Assembly: GCA_005888095.1 (NCBI GenBank)
Contig: VBKF01000095.1
Location: forward strand, 1-64,000
Direction of reading: 5' to 3'
DNA length: 64,000 nucleotides
Source: Deltaproteobacteria bacterium
GTDB lineage: Bacteria > Desulfobacterota > Binatia > DP-6
In this document: positions 18,909 to 26,074 of the stretch, in pieces
How positions within the stretch are numbered: position 1 is the stretch's first letter
How the letters are laid out: the number at the start of each line of letters is the position of its first letter
Notes under the pieces: generated by a model
What the model saw: the letters and a program-made list of their open reading frames with translations, nothing else
Told to the model about the DNA's origin: nothing
The model's database searches: none
Position numbers and translations under genes: made by a program

Positions 18909-20105
18909 ATGATGTCGAGACCGCACGCTCGCCTCGTGTTAGCCGCCGGCCTGATCGCGGGGATGCTCGCGAGGTCGGCCGCTGCGCAGCCCGCCGGAAC
19001 GGCGTGCACCAGTGCGCTGGACCCGGCCTGCACCCATCTCAAGTGCTACCAGATCAACGACAAGCCGAGCACCGTCGTCAGCAAGACGCCGCTTCTCCAG
19101 GTCGACAACCAGTTCGGCCGCGAGGTGCTCTACCGGCTGCAGCCGGTGATGCTTTGCGTGCCGTCGCAGAAGGCGTGCTGCTGTCCCGGAAGCATTGGTT
19201 GCAGCCAGCCGGGTGCCACCCAAGGATGCTCGGCGGCGAACTGCCTGCCGAACCCGATCCAGTCTCCCGGGCTCCCGCACTTCAAGTGCTACAAGATCAA
19301 GGCGAAGACGTGCCCCAACAATGACTGTACCACCGCCAAACCGATTGCGTTCCCCAAGAAGACGATCTTCGTCAACATGCAGGATCAGTTCGGTCGCGAG
19401 CTCAACATCCCGGTCGGCAATCCCGTGATGATCTGTGCTCCCACGCTCAAGGAGATCGTGGGGCTGCCATCGACGACCACGACGGTCACCACGTCGACGA
19501 CGACCACGACCACGACGACCGCCACCACGACGACCACGATCCAGTACTGTCACGATGACCCGCTCGTCGGCTGCACCGGGCCGTGCCCGCCGACGTTGCC
19601 TCCCGGGTCTCAGTGCATCAGGGACATGACCACCGGCAAGTGCGGTTGCGTCGCGCCGCCTGTTTGCTGTGAGTGCAACGGTGCGGCGGGGCCATTCTGC
19701 ACCAACACGAACGCGCAGTGCCCGAGCAACTGCATCACCTTCGCGAACGCGACGTGCGATCCGGCGACCCGCCACTGCGTGTGCGGGTTCTGTCACGATC
19801 CCGGTACCACCAACTGCACGAACATCCCGTGCTCCACGGGCCAGGCGTGTCCGACTGGCTTGTACTGTGACACCGCGTGCCAGCCACCCACGCCCGCGCC
19901 GTGCGACCCGTGCAAGACGCAGCCGCAGGGGTCGTGCGCCCCGGTATCGTGTCTCAGAGCCGACGGCACCAATTCGCAGTGCAAGCCGTCCGGGCCGGTT
20001 CCCGGCGGCACCTGCGACTGCTGCGGTCCGACCGGCGCCTTCTGCACGTCGGACTTCGATTGCTGCTCGAACATCTGCAACGTGACCGCTTCGACCTGCC
20101 AGTAG
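18909..20105 (+). CDS. secreted Cys-rich protein with Thr-rich linker
   Basis: 398 residues. ATG 18909 has GAGGAGGAG just upstream. A Sec signal peptide (residues 1-27, LVLAAGLIAGML) is followed by two related domains: residues 43-88 (HLKCYQI ... QVDNQFGREVLY ... PVMLCVPSQK) and 124-181 (HFKCYKI ... NMQDQFGRELNIP ... PVMICAPTLK). Each has paired Cys and a DxQFGRE core. A Thr-rich linker spans 189-210. The C-terminal region (214-398) holds about 40 cysteines in short CxxC/CxC spacings, like EGF/disulphide-rich modules. It is exported and probably folds with many disulphides outside the cytoplasm. Function unknown. It is alone, ended by a strong terminator. Confidence 0.85.
   Translation: MMSRPHARLVLAAGLIAGMLARSAAAQPAGTACTSALDPACTHLKCYQINDKPSTVVSKTPLLQVDNQFGREVLYRLQPVMLCVPSQKACCCPGSIGCSQPGATQGCSAANCLPNPIQSPGLPHFKCYKIKAKTCPNNDCTTAKPIAFPKKTIFVNMQDQFGRELNIPVGNPVMICAPTLKEIVGLPSTTTTVTTSTTTTTTTTATTTTTIQYCHDDPLVGCTGPCPPTLPPGSQCIRDMTTGKCGCVAPPVCCECNGAAGPFCTNTNAQCPSNCITFANATCDPATRHCVCGFCHDPGTTNCTNIPCSTGQACPTGLYCDTACQPPTPAPCDPCKTQPQGSCAPVSCLRADGTNSQCKPSGPVPGGTCDCCGPTGAFCTSDFDCCSNICNVTASTCQ
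19473..19541 (+). repeat. ACG/ACC triplet-repeat tract
   Basis: A low-complexity run of ACG and ACC codons with a few GTC, TCG and GCC codons, encoding the Thr-rich linker of the secreted Cys-rich protein. It could change length by slippage without breaking the frame in steps of three. Confidence 0.85.
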
Positions 20106-20141
20106 ACGCGGGCTGCGAGCATCGCCTCGCATGACCGTACC

Positions 20142-20175
20142 GAGGGGGCCGGCGCCATCGCCGGCCCCCTCTTTT
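20142..20175 (+). terminator. intrinsic terminator
   Basis: A perfect 13-base-pair GC-rich stem (20142-20154 with 20159-20171), a CCAT loop and four T residues, 36 bases after the stop of the Cys-rich secreted protein. On the minus strand no U-run follows, so it acts mainly on plus-strand transcripts. Confidence 0.9.
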
Positions 20176-20185
20176 CAGAAGCGGG

Positions 20186-21541
20186 TCACGCCACTCGCTG
20201 CGTGTCTCCGCTTCCGGTGGCCGCACCCGTCGCATCGGCAAGCCGAAGGCGCAGCTGCGCCTGTGCGATGGTGCGGGCCGCGACGGGCTTGAGCCAGACC
20301 AAGGCCATGATCCCGGCCAGCAGGTCACAGGCGATCATCGCCCAGAAGACCCGCACCCAAGACCCGGTCGTTGCAAAGATCCAGGCGGCACCTGGAGCAG
20401 CAAAGACCGAGGCCAGTCCCTTGGCCGTATACACGATGCCGTAGTTCGTGGTGGCCCATGTCTTTCCAAACAGGTCCCCGGTGATCGAGGGGAACAGCGA
20501 AAAGATCTCCCCCCAGGCAAAGAAACACAACCCAGACAATACGATGAACCAGATGGGGCGGTGGATCAGCTGGAGCAAACCAAATACCGCCAACCCCTCC
20601 AGGGTGAAGGCGATGGACATGGTGTTTTCTCGGCCGATGTGGTCCGACACCCATCCCCAGAATGGCCGTGTCAATCCGTTCAGCACCCGGTCCACCTCGA
20701 TCGCCAGCACGAGCGCGGTCATGCCAAAGGCCACCACTACGCTGTCCACATGGTAGCTGACCGCCATGGGGTTGAGCTGCGCGGTTACGACCAGGCCGCC
20801 GAAGGCCACCAGGGTCATCATCAGGTAGATGACCCAGAACGACCCCGTGTGGAGCATCTGCCAGGGCGTCATGTCCACACTGGAAACACGCACCTTCGGC
20901 TTCGCTTGCGCCTCTTTCACCTTCCATCCGGGCGGCGCCCAGCCGGCCGGTGGCGTGGCGAGCACCAGCGCTGCCAGGACGACAACGATCCCCTGGATCA
21001 TCCCCCACGTGATCAGCGTGTGCTGGTAGCCGGAGGCCTTCATCATACTGGCGATGGGGGCGACCGTCAGCGCGGTTCCGATGCCATAGGCTCCGGAGGT
21101 GAGGCCGACGCACAACCCGCGATGGTCGGGGAACCACTTGAGCGCGTTGCCGATCGTTCCGCCATACACGACGCCCGCGCCAATGCCCCCCAGTCCGTAC
21201 CAGAAGTAGAGCTCGTACAGCGTGTCGGCTCGACCGGCCCCGATCCAGCCCAGCCCAACCAGCACGCCGCCGAGAGCCAGCATCAGCCGCGGTCCCAGCC
21301 GGTCGACCAGATACCCTTCAAAGGGGACGAGCCAGGTCTCGAGCCCGATGAACAGAGCAAACGTCCACTGGACGGCCGCCAGCGTGACGTTCAGATGGGC
21401 TTGCAAGGGCTTGGTGAACAGCGTCCACGTATACTGCAGGTTCGCGATGGCCATCATCGCGACGAGTCCGGCGAACAATTGGACCCACCGGTTGAGCAGG
21501 CGGCGTTCGGAAACGGCAATCGATACGTCGGATGCGTTCAC
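20186..21541 (-). CDS. oxlT: MFS transporter, OxlT-like (oxalate/formate antiporter)
   Basis: 451 residues from a GTG at 21541 preceded by GGGGAGG. Twelve hydrophobic helices of the major facilitator superfamily; family motif DRLGPRL after helix 2 and the OFA-family segments NLQYTWTLFTKPL and GGIGAGVVYGG near the N-terminus. OFA members exchange oxalate for formate or carry related monocarboxylates. The gene is the last of a minus-strand cluster with a 2-oxoacid:ferredoxin oxidoreductase whose alpha subunit has oxalate-type active-site residues, so oxalate uptake is the best guess. Assignment to OFA is strong; substrate is inferred from context. GC is lower than in the flanking housekeeping genes. 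Confidence 0.85.
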   Translation of the reverse strand: MNASDVSIAVSERRLLNRWVQLFAGLVAMMAIANLQYTWTLFTKPLQAHLNVTLAAVQWTFALFIGLETWLVPFEGYLVDRLGPRLMLALGGVLVGLGWIGAGRADTLYELYFWYGLGGIGAGVVYGGTIGNALKWFPDHRGLCVGLTSGAYGIGTALTVAPIASMMKASGYQHTLITWGMIQGIVVVLAALVLATPPAGWAPPGWKVKEAQAKPKVRVSSVDMTPWQMLHTGSFWVIYLMMTLVAFGGLVVTAQLNPMAVSYHVDSVVVAFGMTALVLAIEVDRVLNGLTRPFWGWVSDHIGRENTMSIAFTLEGLAVFGLLQLIHRPIWFIVLSGLCFFAWGEIFSLFPSITGDLFGKTWATTNYGIVYTAKGLASVFAAPGAAWIFATTGSWVRVFWAMIACDLLAGIMALVWLKPVAARTIAQAQLRLRLADATGAATGSGDTQRVA

Positions 21542-21641
21542 GGTGCACCTCCCCGGAGATATCTCTCAAGGACGCGAACCTTCGCCTTGGCTTTGTCGGG
21601 GTCCCTTGCTCCTGCAGCCCTCCTCCACGGAGCGGAAACGG

Positions 21642-22685
21642 TCAGGCCGACCCGTTGCCCCCGTCTCGGACGGGGGTGGCGGTGTCGGCGTCTTTCCGGA
21701 ACGGGATGACTCCGGGAATCAACCACTTCTCCCACATCTCGTCCACTTTGCTCTGGAAATATTCCAAATCGTCGTCGGTGAAGTGAGCAAAGCGTCCCTG
21801 CTTGAGGAGGTATTCTCTCACCGGAAGGCGCTCCGAGCGCCCCTCGGCAATCTGCTTGGTCTTTCCCGTGAGTTTGAGCACGCCCTCCTCGACTTCGTAC
21901 AGCGGCCAGACACCAGTGCTGACCGCGAGCTCGCCCAGCTCGTGCGACAGGATGGGATCGTAGTCCCAGCCCTTGGGGCAAGGGTCGAGCGAGTGAATGA
22001 AAGTAGGCCCGCCAATCGATAGCGCCTTGCGCACGCTGTTCGTGGCCTGCAGGGCGTAGGACATGCACACCGTCGCCACGTACTTGCACGTGGGATGGCC
22101 GGCGGCGAGCATGCCCGCCATGTTCTTCTTCCAGCGGCGGTGCATGATGCGTTTCATTTTACCCGGCGGGCTGAACGTGGTGTGCGCCCCGTAGGGCGTG
22201 CTGCCGGAGAGCTGGATGTCGGTGTTGGCGTAGGACTCGTTGTCGTACATCAGGATGAGGAGGTTGTAATCGGGGTGAGTGAGCGCCGCCGAGATGGCGG
22301 AGAGGCCCATGTCGGCGCCGCCGCCGTCGCCGCAGAACGCAATCACGTTGATGGGTTCGCGCTTGATCTTGGCTTTTCGCATCAACGCCTTCAGGCCCGC
22401 GGCCGCGCCCATCGCCGCCGAGCCGCTGCTGCCCAGCTGAGTGTGCATCCAGGGCACCACCCAGGAGGTGCTGTAGTAGGTGGTGTTGGCCACGTACATG
22501 CACCCCGTGCTGCCCAGCACGATCGTCCGCGGGCCGGCCGCTTTGGCCATCATCTTCATCACCAGGGCCGATTCGCAGCCCTGGCAAGTGCGGTGGCCCG
22601 AGGTGAAGAACTCCTCGAGCGGGAGTTTCTTGACCCCCTTGATGGGATTCAACTTTTGGGTGGGAACATCGATCATCGTGTCCAT
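21642..22685 (-). CDS. oxalate oxidoreductase beta subunit (TPP-binding)
   Basis: 347 residues from ATG 22685. Thiamine pyrophosphate site: GDGGGADMGLSAISAA and the downstream MYDNESYANT. Iron-sulphur ligands of the proximal [4Fe-4S] cluster: the CQGC pair in HRTCQGCESALVMK, with Cys in STGCMYVA and VCMSYALQ as further ligands. It holds the TPP where a 2-oxoacid is decarboxylated and the first electrons leave. It is homologous to pyruvate:ferredoxin oxidoreductase beta subunits; the oxalate assignment comes from the alpha subunit. Sixteen bases after the alpha gene. Confidence 0.85.
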   Translation of the reverse strand: MDTMIDVPTQKLNPIKGVKKLPLEEFFTSGHRTCQGCESALVMKMMAKAAGPRTIVLGSTGCMYVANTTYYSTSWVVPWMHTQLGSSGSAAMGAAAGLKALMRKAKIKREPINVIAFCGDGGGADMGLSAISAALTHPDYNLLILMYDNESYANTDIQLSGSTPYGAHTTFSPPGKMKRIMHRRWKKNMAGMLAAGHPTCKYVATVCMSYALQATNSVRKALSIGGPTFIHSLDPCPKGWDYDPILSHELGELAVSTGVWPLYEVEEGVLKLTGKTKQIAEGRSERLPVREYLLKQGRFAHFTDDDLEYFQSKVDEMWEKWLIPGVIPFRKDADTATPVRDGGNGSA

Positions 22686-22701
22686 CTCATTCTCCCCGCG
22701 T

Positions 22702-23925
22702 CTACTCGCGCAGGCCGATCCACTGAGTCGAAGCTTGTTGTTTACCGTCGGCCGCCTGATAGACGAGATCGGTCATCCTTCTCACATCGGGCACCGTCAC
22801 TTCGCGACCGCCCAGGCCACAGATGAAGCTCAGCAGCGGCGGCCGCCGGACGGCGGGATACATCGCGGCACGGACCTCGGTGGCCAGCACGCCGGAGAGG
22901 TACGGCGAACCGAACGAAAAGTCACGGTCAACAATGCCCACCGCGGCAAAGCGGCCAAGCGTCCGGGCCAGCTCCACAGCCGCGAACGGCCGGAACCATC
23001 GCACCCGCACGAAGCCGACTCGCTTCCCTTCCTTGCGCATTTGGCGGATGGCCACTTTGACGGGCGTGGAGAGCGTACCCATGCCCACCAGCACCACGTC
23101 GGCATCGGCGGTCTCGTACTCCTCGAAGAAGGGATTGCCGTACCGCCGTCCGAAGATCCGCTCGAACTGCGCATAGGCTTCGAGGATGACGTCATGCGCC
23201 CGCTCCATGGCCGCCGCGTTCTGCCGGCGGATCTCCATCAGCCAATCTTCGTTGGCTTGGGGGGCGACGGTGATGGGGTTGTCCGGATGGAGCAGCAGAT
23301 CGCCGCGGTTGTAGCGTGGGAGGAACGCGTCTACCGTCTCCTGCGGCGGAATCTTGACCAGCGCCTGAGAGTGGGTCAGGAAGGCGCCGTCGCAGCTGAT
23401 GGCGCAGGGGAGGAAGACGCGCCGGTCCTCGGCCACACGGTAGGCGATCAGCGCCGTATCGAGCGCCTCCTGGGCCGTATCCACCCAGACCAGCTGCCAG
23501 CCGAGATCGCGGACGGCGAGCGCGTCGTTGTGCTCCACGCCGAAGGCGCCCGGGTCATCGAGCGCGCGGTTGCCGACCATGGCCACCATGGGAATGCGCA
23601 GAGCCGGCGTCACGGTCAACGCCTCGAAGGCGTACATCCAGCCCACCCCGCTGCTGCCGCAGAACACCCGTGCGCCTACGGCCGAGGCGTGCTTGACGAT
23701 CTCGAACTGCGAGTGTTCGCTTTCCGCGACGATGTACTCGCAGTCCAGCTCCCCGTTGGCCACCAGCTTGGCCACATACTGCATCACGGTGTCGTAGGGT
23801 CGGATCGGGTACGCCGTGATCACGTCCACGTCAGCCAGCTTGCAGGCTACCGCAATGGCCTCGCTGCCGGTGATCAGGGCCGTGTGCTCGACTGGCTGCT
23901 CGATCGCTGCTCCCATCTGTGCCAT
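22702..23925 (-). CDS. oxalate oxidoreductase alpha subunit
   Basis: 407 residues from ATG 23925, with GGGGAG 9 bases upstream; a longer start at 23964 is less likely. A transketolase-like alpha subunit of the 2-oxoacid:ferredoxin oxidoreductase family (TGSEAIAVACKLADVDVI, then AESEHSQFEIVKHASAVG). The substrate loop reads YPIRPYD where pyruvate enzymes have YPITPS. From memory of the Moorella thermoacetica oxalate oxidoreductase structure, its oxalate-binding residues are Tyr28, Arg31, Arg109, Asp112 and Phe117; this protein has Tyr39, Arg42, Arg120, Asp123 and Phe128, all at a constant offset of 11. That is the basis for calling oxalate rather than pyruvate. Reaction: oxalate to two CO2 with two electrons to ferredoxin. 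Confidence 0.88.
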   Translation of the reverse strand: MAQMGAAIEQPVEHTALITGSEAIAVACKLADVDVITAYPIRPYDTVMQYVAKLVANGELDCEYIVAESEHSQFEIVKHASAVGARVFCGSSGVGWMYAFEALTVTPALRIPMVAMVGNRALDDPGAFGVEHNDALAVRDLGWQLVWVDTAQEALDTALIAYRVAEDRRVFLPCAISCDGAFLTHSQALVKIPPQETVDAFLPRYNRGDLLLHPDNPITVAPQANEDWLMEIRRQNAAAMERAHDVILEAYAQFERIFGRRYGNPFFEEYETADADVVLVGMGTLSTPVKVAIRQMRKEGKRVGFVRVRWFRPFAAVELARTLGRFAAVGIVDRDFSFGSPYLSGVLATEVRAAMYPAVRRPPLLSFICGLGGREVTVPDVRRMTDLVYQAADGKQQASTQWIGLRE

Positions 23926-23960
23926 GCCGACTCTCCCCTTCGCCGATCTCGTTCCCTCTC

Positions 23961-25130
23961 TCACTCTCCGCCGCTCTCGATCATCGCCGGGATCTGCTCT
24001 TCATACTGCCCGCGGTAGCGGAAGCCGTGCGAGCGCTCCGGCCGGTGCTCGATCTTCTGCTCCAGCCACTTCCTGTAGCTCTCTTTGTCCTTCTTCCACA
24101 TCTCCCACTGGCTGGCGTTGTCGCAGAAGGCGACCTCATTGACCATGGTCACGCAATTCGGCACGGGACACACCGCCTCGCACACCCCGCACCCGCAGCA
24201 CGCTTCCATGTTCGCGTCGTACAAACCATCTGGGGTCACGTCGAAGCAGGAGTCCGGACACTGCAGCCAGCATAACGTGCATTTGATACAGGTCTCGAAA
24301 TCGACAACCGGCCGCATGGTGCGCGTGGTGAACTTCTTGAAGGTGGGGTTCCGCTCCGGCCGATAGCCGCCCATCGCCTGGCTCTCGGGATCTTGAATGG
24401 CGCCGCCCCGAGGAATGCTGGGAATGGCGATGCCCTCACGCATCTCCCACCACTTCGGCAATTCGAAGCGATACGGCTCTTCGGGATTGCCCTGGTGGGG
24501 CTCCACCGTGACGGTGCTGATACGCTCATATGAGCGGGCCGCCGAAGTGACCTTCAGGGGATCATTCCACTCGGCCAGGATGGCTTTTTGTACCGATTCC
24601 AGGCTGACTAGCTCGGGCAGGAGCTTGGCGATCGCGCCCAGGATGCGCACGTCGGTGTGGTCGTCCTTGTAGACCCACAACCCGGAGAAGCTGGGAATAC
24701 CCTTCACGATGGCGAGCCGGTAGGGGCATTCCTTGCGGTGGGCCATGGCGATGAGCGTTTCTGGCGGCTCCTTGGAGGTGACGATCAACGTTCCGCCAGG
24801 CTTCAGCAGCCGATTGATCGGCTGGAGACCGTACCAGGCCCACGACTCGACACCCTTCGCGAGCGTATCGTCCACGGCGATGGTGATGTCCACCTCTTGG
24901 GGCTCGTACTTGGCCATCCCTTCTTCGAGGGTGACGTCGTCGGTTGCGACGATGGCGAAGTTCTTGGCTGGAATCCCGTTGCGTTCGGGACTGTCGCCAT
25001 AACGGCCAAACGAGATGCCCGGCTTGCCTTCCTGATGTGCCGCCAGAACGATCGTTCGGCTGATATTCTTGGCCAATGTCTTCTGAAAGATCCCTCGGTA
25101 GACGATTTCGACCGCAAATAGCCGACCCAT
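23961..25130 (-). CDS. oxalate oxidoreductase fused gamma-delta subunit
   Basis: 389 residues. The N-terminal 195 residues match the gamma subunit (RTIVLAAHQEGKPGISFGRY; VDITIAVDDTLAKG), and the C-terminal 110 the two-cluster ferredoxin delta subunit, with CIKCTLCWLQCPDSC and CCGCGVCEAVCPVPNC holding eight cluster Cys. It relays electrons from the catalytic core to soluble ferredoxin. A gamma-delta fusion is the arrangement described for oxalate oxidoreductase, and it is less common in other family members. It is 18 bases downstream of the regulator gene and 35 bases ahead of the alpha subunit. Confidence 0.87.
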   Translation of the reverse strand: MGRLFAVEIVYRGIFQKTLAKNISRTIVLAAHQEGKPGISFGRYGDSPERNGIPAKNFAIVATDDVTLEEGMAKYEPQEVDITIAVDDTLAKGVESWAWYGLQPINRLLKPGGTLIVTSKEPPETLIAMAHRKECPYRLAIVKGIPSFSGLWVYKDDHTDVRILGAIAKLLPELVSLESVQKAILAEWNDPLKVTSAARSYERISTVTVEPHQGNPEEPYRFELPKWWEMREGIAIPSIPRGGAIQDPESQAMGGYRPERNPTFKKFTTRTMRPVVDFETCIKCTLCWLQCPDSCFDVTPDGLYDANMEACCGCGVCEAVCPVPNCVTMVNEVAFCDNASQWEMWKKDKESYRKWLEQKIEHRPERSHGFRYRGQYEEQIPAMIESGGE

Positions 25131-25148
25131 CGCGAGCCTCCCGTTTCG

Positions 25149-25889
25149 TCAGAGCTTCTTCAGAATGATTTCCTCGATCTTCTCCAGGTGCTGGCGCATC
25201 GCGCGCTCCGCCGCGGGGGCGTCGTGTCGCTTGATGGCGCGCAGAATCTGCTGGTGCCCGCTGAAGGACTTTTCAAGACGCCCCTCGAACTGCAACGAGC
25301 GCTCCCGGCTGGCGCGGAGCAGATCCATCAACACGTCGAGCACCTTCAGGACCACGCTGTTCTTGGCCGCCATGGCAATGTTGTAATGGAACTCGGAGTC
25401 TTCCTCGATGGCCAATTCGCGCCGGCGGACCTTCTGCCCTTGTCGGCGGAGGATGTCTTCCAGGTGGGCGATTTCCTCGGGGGAAGCGTGGCTGGCGGCG
25501 CGGGCGGCCAGGGGCGGCTCGATCATCTTGCGCACGTCCAGCAGCTCGCCCACCAGCGTGCGCTTGCGAACCAGCACGGCGGCCAGCGGGTTGACGAGCG
25601 AGTCGGCCGAGACGTCGCAGACGACCGTACCCTCGCCTTGGCGGGGCTCCACCAGCCCCGCGAGCTCCAGCGTGCGGATGGCGTCCCGCACCGAGCTGCG
25701 GCTGACCCGGAACATCACGCACAGCTCTCGCTCGGGGGGAAGCTTGTCGCCGGGCGTCAGTCCGCCTTCGACGATGAGGCGCTCGATCTGCTTGGCGACC
25801 TTTTCGTGCAGGCGGGTCCTGCGGACCGCCTCGAACTCTGGCTTGAGGATGCCCAGCACGGCGGGTGCCCTCACCAAAGGTCTGGTCAT
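25149..25889 (-). CDS. GntR/FadR-family regulator of the oxalate operon
   Basis: 246 residues from ATG 25889. N-terminal winged helix (KQIERLIVEGGLTPGDKLPPE, RVSRSSVRDAIRTLELAGLV, residues about 28-90) and a C-terminal all-helical FCD effector domain with metal/ligand residues in EFHYNIAMAA and SGHQQILRAI. FadR/PdhR/LldR members bind small carboxylates and usually repress nearby genes. As the first gene of the cluster it probably controls the operon and itself; a palindrome overlaps its start codon. An extension to 26051 is in frame but lacks sense. Confidence 0.88.
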   Translation of the reverse strand: MTRPLVRAPAVLGILKPEFEAVRRTRLHEKVAKQIERLIVEGGLTPGDKLPPERELCVMFRVSRSSVRDAIRTLELAGLVEPRQGEGTVVCDVSADSLVNPLAAVLVRKRTLVGELLDVRKMIEPPLAARAASHASPEEIAHLEDILRRQGQKVRRRELAIEEDSEFHYNIAMAAKNSVVLKVLDVLMDLLRASRERSLQFEGRLEKSFSGHQQILRAIKRHDAPAAERAMRQHLEKIEEIILKKL

Positions 25890-25896
25890 CAGACCA
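25883..25896. promoter_or_regulatory. candidate operator for the FadR-type regulator
   Basis: TGGTC-ATCA-GACCA, a perfect palindrome nested in the longer inverted repeat GGTCTG-GTCAT-CAGACC at 25879-25895. TGGT...ACCA half-sites are typical of FadR/LldR/PdhR subgroup operators. The site covers the start codon of the regulator, suited to autorepression. Confidence 0.45.
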
Positions 25897-25904
25897 CTAC
25901 CTGC

Positions 25905-25933
25905 TTCAAAATCCACCTGCCGCCTGCTGTCAA
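25905..25933 (-). promoter_or_regulatory. candidate promoter of the oxalate operon
   Basis: A consensus TTGACA -35 box (25933-25928, minus strand) with TTTGAA 17 bases downstream as a weak -10. Transcription would start close to the operator palindrome at 25883-25896. Confidence 0.35.
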
Positions 25934-26074
25934 GGGGGTGGTTGGGCTCGGTAGGAGCAGGTCCGCACCGCGGGGGGAGCGCCGATCCCGTTGACCTTCG
26001 GGCGTGGACGGGCCTAGAACCCGGGCTGCCTCGACGACCCGCTCGCGCCATCCCCGGCGCAGAAGGAGACAGCC

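Noticed and set aside
19471-19541. Triplet-repeat tract as a possible CRISPR or satellite
   Set aside because: It lies in frame in the linker of a secreted protein and has no spacer structure.
22480-24018. 512-codon plus-strand frame
   Set aside because: Antisense of the oxalate oxidoreductase alpha and beta genes.
21642-25130. Ordinary pyruvate:ferredoxin oxidoreductase
   Set aside because: The YPIR substrate loop, the Arg-Asp-Phe set, gamma-delta fusion and OxlT neighbour fit oxalate better, though a biochemical test would be needed.
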